In this document: positions 18,323 to 27,276 of the stretch, in pieces
Layout: each line of letters starts with the position of its first letter
Numbering within the stretch: position 1 is the first letter of the stretch
From: Bacteroidales bacterium
Lineage (GTDB): Bacteria; Bacteroidota; Bacteroidia; Bacteroidales; ML635J-15
Direction of reading: 5' to 3'
Assembly: GCA_031275085.1 (NCBI GenBank)
Contig: JAISPG010000074.1
Coordinates: 1 to 64,000 of the forward strand
Length of the DNA: 64,000 bases
The notes under the pieces: model-generated
Told to the model about the DNA's origin: nothing
The model's input: the letters and a program-made list of their open reading frames with translations, nothing else
The model's database searches: none
Program-made: the position numbers and the translations under genes

Positions 18323-18988
18323 TTAAAAATGCCATTTGGTTTTTTTCTTGCTTTTCTTTTTTGCAAACGGGCATGAACCACATCCTTTAAGATTTTTTAT
18401 TTCTGTAGACAACCAAAAGCGATATCCAATTGTAAGCGAAAATGTCCGTGGCTGATGTCCATATAAAATGGAAAAAGTAAGATCATGTCTTTCTCCTAAA
18501 AGCAATAAATATTCCAACTCTGCCATAGGTCCGATTTTATACTCCCAATCTCCGTTCTGTTTCCAGCCACTTTCAGCTATATAACCATCAATTGTGGACC
18601 AACGCTCCCTTCCATATAAATTAATTCCGGCACCAATAGCAAATGAACTTCTCCAGATTTGTACAAATTTATACTTAACTCCGGCATGAATAAAGAATGC
18701 AGGTTTAGAAGCCGCATCGCTCATCCCTCCTAATAAATAACGTATACTAAAAACATCTTCCCTTAATAATGTTTCACCACCTAATATTAAACATGGTTCA
18801 GTGACAAATATCCCGTTTGAATCAAATTTATTTTCAAAAATATGGGAATTTTTTTCATTAAACGGATGTATTCCTACAGGAGAAAATTTCGCTATTAATA
18901 TAGTTTGCGAATGCAAAACATTTGCCACCTGAAACAAAATCAGACTGCTTATTATCAATATTTTTATATTATTTAATACAGCACTCAT
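18323..18988 (-). CDS. Outer-membrane beta-barrel-like protein, unknown function
   Basis: I do not recognise a family. The 221-residue protein has a signal peptide (hydrophobic to about residue 28, HSQ before the mature part) followed by alternating beta-strand-like stretches such as FSIRYLLGG, SSFAIGAGINLYG and FSLTIGYRFWL, as in small outer-membrane barrels. The last 20 residues are odd: CGSC followed by a lysine-rich tail, after what would normally be the terminal strand. It precedes the acyl-CoA ligase gene on the same strand. A lipid-related role is only a guess from that neighbour. Confidence 0.6.
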   Translation of the reverse strand: MSAVLNNIKILIISSLILFQVANVLHSQTILIAKFSPVGIHPFNEKNSHIFENKFDSNGIFVTEPCLILGGETLLREDVFSIRYLLGGMSDAASKPAFFIHAGVKYKFVQIWRSSFAIGAGINLYGRERWSTIDGYIAESGWKQNGDWEYKIGPMAELEYLLLLGERHDLTFSILYGHQPRTFSLTIGYRFWLSTEIKNLKGCGSCPFAKKKSKKKTKWHF

Positions 18989-19106
18989 AGCTCCTGTAGA
19001 TTAAGCAAACATATTACGCCAAAATTAATTCAAATGTATGTATTTTTTTTTTTTTACAAAAAAATAATTGCTTTTTTAAACACTAACAGAACAAAAATAA
19101 ATTATC

Positions 19107-19128
19107 ACGTTATATTATAATATAACGT
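19107..19128. repeat. 22-bp perfect palindrome upstream of the barrel protein gene
   Basis: The half-site ACGTTATATTA is followed directly by its exact reverse complement. It lies between the symporter stop and the barrel-protein start, about 119 bases before the latter ATG. It contains no long G:C stem and no clear U-tract on the minus strand right after it, so an operator is as likely as a terminator. A run of about 15 T occurs near 19040-19054. Confidence 0.55.
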
Positions 19129-19207
19129 AAAAATCATATTCTTAAGTATTTTACGGATAAAAATGTAATTATCTGTTATAAAATCAGAAATATATTTTTA
19201 CATTAAT

Positions 19208-20665
19208 CTACTGATATTTTATTACCGGACTTTTCCTGAATATCAATAATCCTAAAAACGTAAGTAACCCGTTAAGCAGTAATAATTCATACCCCATGGT
19301 ATATCCGGCATAATTTTTTAATACAAAATTTATCACAAAACATAATATGGGGCTTAGTACAGCAACAAAAGGCACATATTTTTCCTTCACCTGAATTTTC
19401 GTAAATAATCCCAGCGCATATAAACCCAATAACGGACCATAAGTATATCCGGCAATTGTATATATTGCATCAATAACACTTTTTTCATTAATAACATTAA
19501 ATAAAATTATTATAAACCCCAATACCAATGACATTCCTATGTGTGTTATCTTTCTTGTTTTTTGGATTTGTTTTTCAGATTTACCTTTTATTCCAAGAAT
19601 ATCTACAGTAAAAGAAGTCGTCAGGGCAGTCAAAGCAGAATCTGCGCTGGAATAAGCAGATGCCATTAACCCTATGAGAAACAGTATAAGGACGGCAGAT
19701 CCGAGATAATTAGTCGCCAGGTAAGGATAAAGATTATCTCCTTTTATAAGTTCAGGATCAACTCCCATAGTTTGAGCATATATCATTAAAAGTACTCCCA
19801 GTGATAAAAATAACAAATTTGCAGGTAAAAAAGCAACTCCATAGGAAAGGACATTTTTCTTTGCATCTTTCAGACTTCTGCAACTAAGGTTTTTCTGCAT
19901 CATATCCTGATCAAGACCAGTCATAACAATAGTAATAAACGCTCCGCTAATAAATTGTTTAACAAAATGTTGTGTAGAATGCCAGTCGGAAAATTCAAAA
20001 ACCTTAGACATAGGACTATGATATATTGCAGATACTGCATCACCAAAGCCAAAATCAAGTTCTTTTGATACTATAATTATAGTTGCTATTAATGCAGTAA
20101 ACATAAATAAGGTCTGAAGCATATCAGTCCAGATAATGGTTTTTATTCCACCCTTGAAAGTATATAACCATATAAACAAAAGAGTTATTAATACAGTAAC
20201 CCAAAACGGGATCGATAATTGTTGAAAAATAGTTACCTGCAATACATTTGCAACTATATACAACCTGAATGCAGAACCAATAAGCCTTGATAACAAGAAA
20301 AAAGAAGCTCCCGTTTTATAAGAAGAATTACCGAACCTTTCGTCAAGATACGTATAAATGGAAGGTAATTTAAGTTTATAATAAATCGGCAATAAAACAT
20401 AAGCAATAAACACATATCCAAGAACAAATCCCATAACCATCTGCATATATGTCATTTGAGTTGTCTGTACCCACCCAGGAACCGAAATAAAAGTAACACC
20501 CGATATAGAAGATCCTAACATACCAAATGCAACTATGAACCAATAAGAACGGCGATTCCCTACAAAAAAACCATCATTGTTAACATTTCTGGATGTAAAT
20601 AATGATATAACAACCAAAATACCAAAATAAGCCAGAATTATAAAAAGTATTACTACAGGATTCAT
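19208..20665 (-). CDS. Sodium:solute symporter family protein
   Basis: The 485-residue protein is nearly all hydrophobic with about 13 membrane segments and follows the SSS pattern: an early GNRRSYWFIVAFGMLGSSISG segment, GWVQTTQMTYMQM, the TFKGGIKTIIWTDMLQT segment typical of the family, and DQDMMQKNLSCRSLKDAKKN. SSS transporters use the Na+ gradient to import sugars, amino acids, vitamins or sialic acid; the substrate cannot be assigned here. It is divergent from the alpha/beta hydrolase at 20782 and has no obvious catabolic neighbour. Confidence 0.92.
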   Translation of the reverse strand: MNPVVILFIILAYFGILVVISLFTSRNVNNDGFFVGNRRSYWFIVAFGMLGSSISGVTFISVPGWVQTTQMTYMQMVMGFVLGYVFIAYVLLPIYYKLKLPSIYTYLDERFGNSSYKTGASFFLLSRLIGSAFRLYIVANVLQVTIFQQLSIPFWVTVLITLLFIWLYTFKGGIKTIIWTDMLQTLFMFTALIATIIIVSKELDFGFGDAVSAIYHSPMSKVFEFSDWHSTQHFVKQFISGAFITIVMTGLDQDMMQKNLSCRSLKDAKKNVLSYGVAFLPANLLFLSLGVLLMIYAQTMGVDPELIKGDNLYPYLATNYLGSAVLILFLIGLMASAYSSADSALTALTTSFTVDILGIKGKSEKQIQKTRKITHIGMSLVLGFIIILFNVINEKSVIDAIYTIAGYTYGPLLGLYALGLFTKIQVKEKYVPFVAVLSPILCFVINFVLKNYAGYTMGYELLLLNGLLTFLGLLIFRKSPVIKYQ

Positions 20666-20781
20666 ATAATTTTTATTGTAAAATTCACTCTTATAGTAAA
20701 TTTTTACAATATTAAAATTTAAAAGTTTTCATACGCAAAATGTTGAAATGTATTATTTTTGTATTCTATTTTCAATTAACG

Positions 20782-22419
20782 ATGATAAAAAAGATTTTCA
20801 TAATATTATGTGTACTAATTCCCTTTAGTTCATATGGTTCCGGGATTTTTTTCAAACTTGAAGAAGCTCTGGATCATATTGACACTTCAGTATATTATTA
20901 CGGAAAATTCAACAATATTCTTTATTTCCTGAAATTTGAAGAAACAGGAAGCAACGGTGCAAAAGGATTTTATTTTGATGCAGAAAAGAAATTATACGCC
21001 GATAAAAAAGAATTTGAAATAAAAAAAACTTCAAAAAAATTATATTTTTATACCGAAAATAAAGAATACGAATTAAAATCCAGAATACAATTTTCACCGG
21101 ATTCCATTTTCGGAGAATATGCTGTAAAAGAAAAATCCTTTTTATTCTTCAAAAAATTCAAATGGAAAGATCCGGTAAGCTTAAAAAAATACTCGCCTCC
21201 GGAATTTAAAGAATTTCCCGATAGATATAAAACAAAAATATTCGATGATTTACTTATAAAAAAAGATATAATATATGGAAAAGTCCGGGGATACTGGGAC
21301 TCATATATCCCTGAAAATGACGATTATTTAAGTATCCTGCAAAAAGGAATATCATCATCTATAATGGGTAAAAACCTCCTGTTGAAGATGGATATATACA
21401 TGCCTGAAGAAGACACTTCCGGGATTTACAGACCATTTATCATGTTCATCCACGGTGGAGGCTTTTATATTGGCGATAAACAGGAAGAATCAATGGTAGA
21501 ATTCTGTAAATATTTTTCTTCCCTCGGATATATAACTGCTTCAATAAACTATCGTCTTGGGTTCAAACCTTCAGGCTTATCATTGGAACGTGCAGGCTAC
21601 AGAGCACTGCAAGACGCACACGCTGCGATGAGATATATTGTTGAGAACAGCAACAGTTTGAAAATAGATACAAGTTTGCTTTTTGTTGCCGGTCCGAGTG
21701 CAGGAGCTATTACGGCATTAAATCTTGCATTTATGAATAATGAATCAAGACCTGAATGTTCATATGGATCTTTATTTTACAGAAATCTTGGAAATATAAA
21801 TTCTTCGACGAATAATATAAAAGCCGATTTTCAGATAAAAGCTGTTGCAAGTATGTGGGGAGCAGTATACAGTCTGGATATCTTACATAATTCCAGAACT
21901 GCAATTATTTCATTTCATTCCAATGGAGACAAAATAGTTCCTATTGATCATAATTACCCGTTCCGTGATATAAAGGGAAATCTGACAAGTTACATATTAA
22001 ATAAAGTCTACGGTTCGGCATTAATACACCAAAAAGCCCAGGAAATAGGGCTACGGGAAGAACTACATAAATATGAAGTAGAAAAACATACTATTTATAC
22101 TGATGAAAATGATAATATCAATGAAGAGTTCAATATTATATCCGAAAACATACGCGACTTCTTTCATGAAGAAATGATTTATGATCAGTGCAGTATTATA
22201 AGTATTCCCAAACTACCCTACAAAGCCGCAATGATGAAATATCAGACAAGTAATCATAACTATAAAGAATTATACTGGAAAATAGAAGGTGGATTAATAT
22301 TAAGTACAGAAAAAAACAGCGTAAATGTAATTTGGTTCAAAGATGCTAACATACACAAACTTACTCTTTCCGGATTTTACAAAGGAGGAGCAAGACTTTA
22401 TAATGAATATGAATTTTAG
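20782..22419 (+). CDS. Exported alpha/beta hydrolase (carboxylesterase-like)
   Basis: I start this at 20782 (MIKKIFIILCVLIPF, a good signal peptide) and not at the upstream ATG at 20740, because a TAnnTTTG promoter box (TATTTTTG, 20754-20761) lies between the two. The protein of about 545 residues has an N-terminal region of about 170 residues with no known domain, then an alpha/beta hydrolase: HGGG oxyanion motif, FVAGPSAGA with the nucleophilic serine, HSNGDKIVPIDH with the likely acid and EKHTIYTDE with the likely histidine. The fold suggests an esterase or lipase in the periplasm or outside. It precedes recR by 9 bases. Confidence 0.8.
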   Translation: MIKKIFIILCVLIPFSSYGSGIFFKLEEALDHIDTSVYYYGKFNNILYFLKFEETGSNGAKGFYFDAEKKLYADKKEFEIKKTSKKLYFYTENKEYELKSRIQFSPDSIFGEYAVKEKSFLFFKKFKWKDPVSLKKYSPPEFKEFPDRYKTKIFDDLLIKKDIIYGKVRGYWDSYIPENDDYLSILQKGISSSIMGKNLLLKMDIYMPEEDTSGIYRPFIMFIHGGGFYIGDKQEESMVEFCKYFSSLGYITASINYRLGFKPSGLSLERAGYRALQDAHAAMRYIVENSNSLKIDTSLLFVAGPSAGAITALNLAFMNNESRPECSYGSLFYRNLGNINSSTNNIKADFQIKAVASMWGAVYSLDILHNSRTAIISFHSNGDKIVPIDHNYPFRDIKGNLTSYILNKVYGSALIHQKAQEIGLREELHKYEVEKHTIYTDENDNINEEFNIISENIRDFFHEEMIYDQCSIISIPKLPYKAAMMKYQTSNHNYKELYWKIEGGLILSTEKNSVNVIWFKDANIHKLTLSGFYKGGARLYNEYEF

Positions 22420-22428
22420 TTTTAAAAT

Positions 22429-23049
22429 ATGGATTTTGACGGAAAATCAAGCAAACTACTTGAAGAAGCTATAATACAGTTTTCAAGTTTACCGGGGATA
22501 GGAAAAAAAACAGCTCTCAGGTTTGCACTTCATCTACTGAAAAAAAACGAAAATGAAGTAGAAACCTTTGCTACTACCATACTTAAAATGAAAACAGAAA
22601 CAAGATTCTGTAAAATATGTAACAATATATCCGACAACGATATATGTTCAATATGCGAAGATAAAACAAGAAATAAGGAACTTATATGTGTTGTAGAAGG
22701 CATACATGATGTTATGGCCATAGAATCGACTTCTCAATATAATGGAACATACCATGTATTAGGAGGGATAATTTCACCTATGGAAGGTATTGGACCTGCC
22801 GATCTTAGTATTTTGCCCCTCATTGAAAGAACAAAATCGGAAAAAATATCGGAAATTATTCTGGCATTACCCACTACAATGGAAGGAGATACTACAAATT
22901 ATTATATAAGCCGTAAAATAATAAATCCGGATATAGAAATAACAACTTTGGCAAGAGGTGTTGCAATTGGCGACGAACTTCAATACACAGATGAAATTAC
23001 ACTCGGGCAATCAATACTGCACAGAAAACCTTTCACAGTTAAAAGTTGA
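22429..23049 (+). CDS. recR: Recombination protein RecR
   Basis: The 206-residue protein is full-length RecR. It has the N-terminal helix-hairpin-helix (LPGIGKKTALRFALHLL), the four-cysteine zinc finger (CKIC and CSIC), and the Toprim domain (ICVVEGIHDVMAIE, then GGIISPMEGIGPADL and ALPTTMEGDTT). RecR works with RecF and RecO to load RecA at single-strand gaps. It lies 9 bases downstream of the hydrolase gene and is convergent with the ClC gene. Confidence 0.97.
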   Translation: MDFDGKSSKLLEEAIIQFSSLPGIGKKTALRFALHLLKKNENEVETFATTILKMKTETRFCKICNNISDNDICSICEDKTRNKELICVVEGIHDVMAIESTSQYNGTYHVLGGIISPMEGIGPADLSILPLIERTKSEKISEIILALPTTMEGDTTNYYISRKIINPDIEITTLARGVAIGDELQYTDEITLGQSILHRKPFTVKS

Positions 23050-23101
23050 AGATCCCGGACACAAACAATAATTCGTTATATTTTTGTTCCTGACTAAAAA
23101 A

Positions 23102-24871
23102 TCAGTCATTGGAAAAATGTTTAAGTAACTTTCTGTAAGTTGAAAACACTTTCGCTTTAGATATAAATCCGATATATTTACCATCCTTCACAACAAGAAG
23201 GTTATAATGATCTGTAGTTTCGAACAGTTCAGCTATCTGCCGTACACTCATCCCCCACTCTATTACAGGCGAAGGCATATACATTAAGTCCTTTACATAT
23301 ACAGAATCATACAGGTCACGATTAAACATAATATGCTTTACATGGTCCAGCCAAACTATTCCTTTCAGATTATCATCATCGTCAACAACAACATATATAG
23401 TACGGCTGGATTTTGAAATAATATTTACAAGGTCTCTTAAAGTTGCATCTTCTTTTAACGTTAAAAAGTTTTTTTCTATCAAAGATTCCATCCTTAACAA
23501 TGTAAGCATATTAGTATCGGCGTTATGAGTAAGCAATTCTCCCCTCTTTGCCAGTAAAATAGTATATACCGAATTCGGCATAAATAAACGGGCAGTAAAG
23601 TATGCAATAGTAGAAACTATCATTAACGGAACAAAAAGATTATACCCGCCTGTAATCTCTGCTACCATAAATATAGCTGTAAGAGGAGCATGCATTACTC
23701 CTGCCATTACTCCCGCCATTCCTGCCAATGCAAAATTTGATTCAGGAAGATCAACTCCCAATGCTTTTAATATATAAGAAAAAAACAATCCCAGAATGGC
23801 GCCAAGGAACAAAGAAGGAGCAAAAATACCACCTACACCTCCTGCTCCAAAAGTAGCCCCGGTTGCAAATACTTTCAAAAGTAAAATCAGTAACAACAAA
23901 ATGGTAACTCCCCAAAAACTTTTCCAATTTGGATATAATGAACCTTCATATAAAAAGTCAAGATTACCGTGCAAAGCCATATTTATTGCTTCATAACCTT
24001 CACCATATAAACTCGGAAAAAGGAATATCAGAATACCTAAAACTGAAGCCCCGATTATAAATCTTTTCCACCACGAACTATAAGATTCAAAAAAAGAATT
24101 TATTTTCAGATAAAATTTTGAAAAATAAGTAGATAACAAACCCGCCAGAATTCCAAGAGCTATATAAAACGGGACATTCCCCAGCATGAAACTTTCCGTT
24201 TTTTCAACAAAATAAATATAATTCTGCCCGGAAAATAAAAAGGATGTTAATGCAGCCGAAATAGACGCCATCAACAATGGCATAAGGGAAGCTGTCGTAA
24301 GATCCAGCATAATAACTTCTATTGTAAATATTATGGCAGCAATAGGGGCTTTGAAGATTGCAGCAATAGCGCCTGTACATGCACATCCTATTAGTAAAAC
24401 TATCTGTTTATAACTTAATCTGAAAAATTGTCCTATATTACTACCTATTGCAGCCCCGGTTGCAACAATAGGCCCCTCCAACCCTACAGATCCTCCAAAT
24501 CCTACTGTTAATGAGCTTGCCACTATCCTCGAAAACATATTATGTTTTTCTATTTTTCCACTATTTTTTGATATACTATATAAAACCATTGGGATTCCAT
24601 GTCCTAATTTTTTCTTTATAATAAATCTGACAAACACAACGGTTAAAAAAATACCTATTGCAGGAAAAATTATATAAATATAATTCAATGAATAATTATC
24701 AACAATATACACAACAAAGTTGCGCACTATGTTTACAAATGCTTTCAGAACCACTGCCGCCAAACCGACGAGAATACCCACTATCACGGATAGTAAAAGC
24801 ATAAAATTCCTGTCATTTATATGTTTAAGGCGCCATATAAAAATCTTTCTCAAAAGTACTTTGCAATTCAT
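23102..24871 (-). CDS. ClC-type chloride channel/antiporter with CBS domains
   Basis: The 589-residue protein has the ClC fold: KKLGHGIPMVLYS, GGSVGLEGPIVATGAAIG with the gating glutamate, APIAAIIFTIEV with the internal proton-pathway glutamate, and GATFGAGGVGGIFAPSL. Both glutamates being present favours H+/Cl- antiport over a passive channel. The first selectivity motif reads GHGIP where E. coli ClC has GSGIP, which may alter anion preference. The last 130 residues form a pair of CBS domains, a likely nucleotide-sensing module. It is monocistronic and convergent with recR. Confidence 0.93.
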   Translation of the reverse strand: MNCKVLLRKIFIWRLKHINDRNFMLLLSVIVGILVGLAAVVLKAFVNIVRNFVVYIVDNYSLNYIYIIFPAIGIFLTVVFVRFIIKKKLGHGIPMVLYSISKNSGKIEKHNMFSRIVASSLTVGFGGSVGLEGPIVATGAAIGSNIGQFFRLSYKQIVLLIGCACTGAIAAIFKAPIAAIIFTIEVIMLDLTTASLMPLLMASISAALTSFLFSGQNYIYFVEKTESFMLGNVPFYIALGILAGLLSTYFSKFYLKINSFFESYSSWWKRFIIGASVLGILIFLFPSLYGEGYEAINMALHGNLDFLYEGSLYPNWKSFWGVTILLLLILLLKVFATGATFGAGGVGGIFAPSLFLGAILGLFFSYILKALGVDLPESNFALAGMAGVMAGVMHAPLTAIFMVAEITGGYNLFVPLMIVSTIAYFTARLFMPNSVYTILLAKRGELLTHNADTNMLTLLRMESLIEKNFLTLKEDATLRDLVNIISKSSRTIYVVVDDDDNLKGIVWLDHVKHIMFNRDLYDSVYVKDLMYMPSPVIEWGMSVRQIAELFETTDHYNLLVVKDGKYIGFISKAKVFSTYRKLLKHFSND

Positions 24872-25328
24872 TTGTATGAAATTTTTCTATAGTTTAATAA
24901 AAACTTTGCAAATATGCTACTTTTTTAACGTGAATTAAAATATTTGTTTTAAATAAAAAAAATATTTGTTTGTAAAATCAATAACGGTTTTATATATTTA
25001 ATTTTAATATTTTTTAAATAATCCTGAGTATAATCAAAAAAATAAGAAAAACTTGTATTTGTACAAAAAAAGATACAAATAACATAGTTTAAAAAAAGTA
25101 TTGTACAAAAAACTTTTTTTTTTTCACTAATTATATATTTGTTCAAAAAAAAGCGATATCTTTACACAAAATTAAACCATTTTTACTTTCTGAGTTTTAT
25201 AAAATTTCAGAAAGCTAAAAATATTATATAGTTAGTAAAATAATTTTGCTTTTTTTTAGTTATATATTATATATATTAACTATATAGCACGAAATAGTTT
25301 TTAATGTTGAATTTAATATATTTGAATA
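24872..25328. promoter_or_regulatory. Very AT-rich intergenic region with repeated TTGTACAA motifs
   Basis: No credible gene in 457 bases; the listed 65-residue ORF is low-complexity. Three related motifs occur: TTGTACAAAAAA at 25059, TTGTACAAAAAAC at 25101 and TTGTTCAAAAAA at 25139, about 40 bases apart. An 8-bp inverted repeat (CTTTCTGA/TCAGAAAG) spans 25186-25214. A TATATTTG -7-like box (25317-25324) directly precedes the regulator ATG, which would leave little or no leader. The region probably carries control sites for the LytTR regulator. Confidence 0.45.
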
Positions 25329-26045
25329 ATGATGAAATGTATAATTATTGACCACGAGTCATCTTCACGAGAAATTTTAAAAAAATTCATAAATGATCTG
25401 TCTAATTTACAATTAGTCGGTGAATTTGGTGATGTTGCTTCTGCCAATACTTTTTTGCAGAAAAAAAATGATGTTGATTTAATGTTTTTAGAAATTGATC
25501 TGCCAAAAAAATCAGGTTTATCTCTTTTTAAAGACTCTAACAATCTGCCAATGACAATAATAACTGCTTCAGATCCAAAATACGCAGCAGAAACTTATGA
25601 ATTTAATGTTGTTGACTATCTTTTAAAACCTTTAAAATTCGACAGGTTTATCAGAGCTATTGCTAAAGCTGAAGAAAAAATGAAATCAAATGAAAGTGCT
25701 GCTTCAATATTCAGCAATAACAATGATTTCATATTCATTAAATCCGAAAGGAAATATATAAAAATAAATTTCAGTGATTTAATGCTTATTGAAGGGCTAA
25801 AAGACTATGTTATTGTTCACGCTACTCATGGAAAATATATGACTGCCATGAATGTAAAAACAATTCATAACAAACTTCCTGAAAATATATTCTTTAGAGT
25901 AAGTAAATCTTACATCATAAACCTCAACTTCATTGATGATATTGACGGAGGTTTCATTGATATAAAAGAATATAAAGTACCTATCGGACGCTCTTACAGA
26001 GACGTTTTTATGGATTTTGTAAACAAAAGACTATTAAGAAGATAA
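25329..26045 (+). CDS. LytTR-family response regulator with degenerate receiver
   Basis: The 238-residue protein has a receiver domain (1-115) and a LytTR DNA-binding domain (about 135-238, with FIKSERKYIKINFSDLMLIEGLKDYVIV and FRVSKSYIINLNFI). The receiver is unusual. The phosphoacceptor position in FLEIDLP is Glu55 instead of Asp, and the acidic pocket reads D8-H9-E10 instead of DDE. Lys100 in YLLKPL is kept. Glu in place of Asp often mimics phosphorylation, so the protein may be constitutively active or controlled otherwise. No histidine kinase is adjacent. Two ATGs in a row start the gene. Confidence 0.9.
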   Translation: MMKCIIIDHESSSREILKKFINDLSNLQLVGEFGDVASANTFLQKKNDVDLMFLEIDLPKKSGLSLFKDSNNLPMTIITASDPKYAAETYEFNVVDYLLKPLKFDRFIRAIAKAEEKMKSNESAASIFSNNNDFIFIKSERKYIKINFSDLMLIEGLKDYVIVHATHGKYMTAMNVKTIHNKLPENIFFRVSKSYIINLNFIDDIDGGFIDIKEYKVPIGRSYRDVFMDFVNKRLLRR

Positions 26046-26050
26046 AAAAA

Positions 26051-26083
26051 TAAAAAAGGCATCTGGATCAGATGCCTTTTTTA
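26051..26083. terminator. Bidirectional rho-independent terminator
   Basis: A 15-bp stem (arms with AAAAAAGGCATCTG and its complement) closes a 3-base GAT loop and is flanked by A- and T-runs on either side. It lies just after the LytTR regulator gene and before the convergent gldB end, so it can serve both strands. Confidence 0.88.
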
Positions 26084-26160
26084 TTTTTCAAATAATCTGA
26101 AATCGCAAAAAAGGATAAATAGATCGATAATCTTCTATTTTTAAAATATAAAATATTTTT

Positions 26161-27192
26161 TTATTTCGGAGAATATTGTGATAAATTCAATATTCTTTGA
26201 TAGTTATTATCCTCCATTAAATCAAGTAAACTTACTCCATTATTATGTTTCATGTAAGATCTTACAATCTGAAGTCCAAGCCAATTCGCTGCTCTGGGCG
26301 GACTGTTTATTCCAAATTGTGTAGTATACGGAGCATTCTCGGTAAATTTTCTTATAGTAAAATAGTCTGATGAGAATAATAATTTATTTTCAATTAAGTT
26401 AGTCCACATTTCTTTCTCATAATAATAACAAAAATCCAGCTGGTCCTGAGTATATTTATTTTTTCTTGCCTCTTTAAATTCAGGCATGATTGCATCTAAA
26501 AAATAAAGAATTTTACCATTATATATCATGGCATTCAACAAATTTTCCGACTCCGGCTCATATGTATACCTATCTTTAGCCAATGCAGTGACCAAATCAA
26601 CAGTAATTTGTTCAGGAGTCATTTCAAATCTTGTATATTGAGGAATATCCAACATTTCATACAAAGAACATTCTTCACCAAAATATTTATCCAGCCCTAT
26701 CCCGATAAAACCATCCATCGTAACTATTGACTGATTAAAACCTGCAATAAAAGATACTATTCTCGGAACTTCAAACTCCGGATAATAATATTTAATATGC
26801 CTGAAAGAATAAGTCAGATCCTCATTTATACTTCTCATATCGGAAAACACTTTATCTACTTCTTTTGAGGCTTCAACAACAGAATAATCATTGAAAAAAG
26901 TATTAAGGTATACAAGATAAGATGCATTATTCACACTTCCTATTCCGATAATATGTTTATTATAGATGTCAAAAAAATCCTGATATTCCATCGTAATATC
27001 CTGGATTTTCTTATATGAATCTCCATATAATATATTCTCAAATTCTTTATCAAATCTTTCAACTTCAACTTTTAGATTTATATCCGATATATCAACTATT
27101 AACGGATCCTTTTTAAGAACCGAGCTTAAAAAAAATATTACACCTGCAATCAATAATATGCCAATGATAATATATACAATTCTTTTTTTCAT
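26161..27192 (-). CDS. gldB: GldB-like gliding motility/T9SS-associated protein
   Basis: The 343-residue protein matches GldB in overall pattern: IDISDINLKVEVERFDKEFE near the N-terminus, then FFDIYNKHIIGIG and NSPPRAANWLGLQIVRSYM near the C-terminus. GldB is required for gliding in Flavobacterium and is widespread in Bacteroidetes; its exact job is unclear. Proximity to nadE matches the arrangement I recall in Flavobacterium. GldB is usually a lipoprotein, but the first hydrophobic segment here (about 5-26) contains no cysteine, so it looks like a membrane-anchored form. gldC is not adjacent. Confidence 0.75.
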   Translation of the reverse strand: MKKRIVYIIIGILLIAGVIFFLSSVLKKDPLIVDISDINLKVEVERFDKEFENILYGDSYKKIQDITMEYQDFFDIYNKHIIGIGSVNNASYLVYLNTFFNDYSVVEASKEVDKVFSDMRSINEDLTYSFRHIKYYYPEFEVPRIVSFIAGFNQSIVTMDGFIGIGLDKYFGEECSLYEMLDIPQYTRFEMTPEQITVDLVTALAKDRYTYEPESENLLNAMIYNGKILYFLDAIMPEFKEARKNKYTQDQLDFCYYYEKEMWTNLIENKLLFSSDYFTIRKFTENAPYTTQFGINSPPRAANWLGLQIVRSYMKHNNGVSLLDLMEDNNYQRILNLSQYSPK

Positions 27193-27276
27193 TTTTGTTT
27201 TTCTTTTTTAAGGATGACTTTTAACATCTTACCTAAAAAGTTGTTACATTTGCAAAACTTATAAAGATGTAAAGAT

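Noticed and set aside
24949-25146. 65-residue minus-strand ORF
   Set aside because: Low-complexity Ile/Phe/Lys translation of an AT-rich region, no start context and no recognisable domain.
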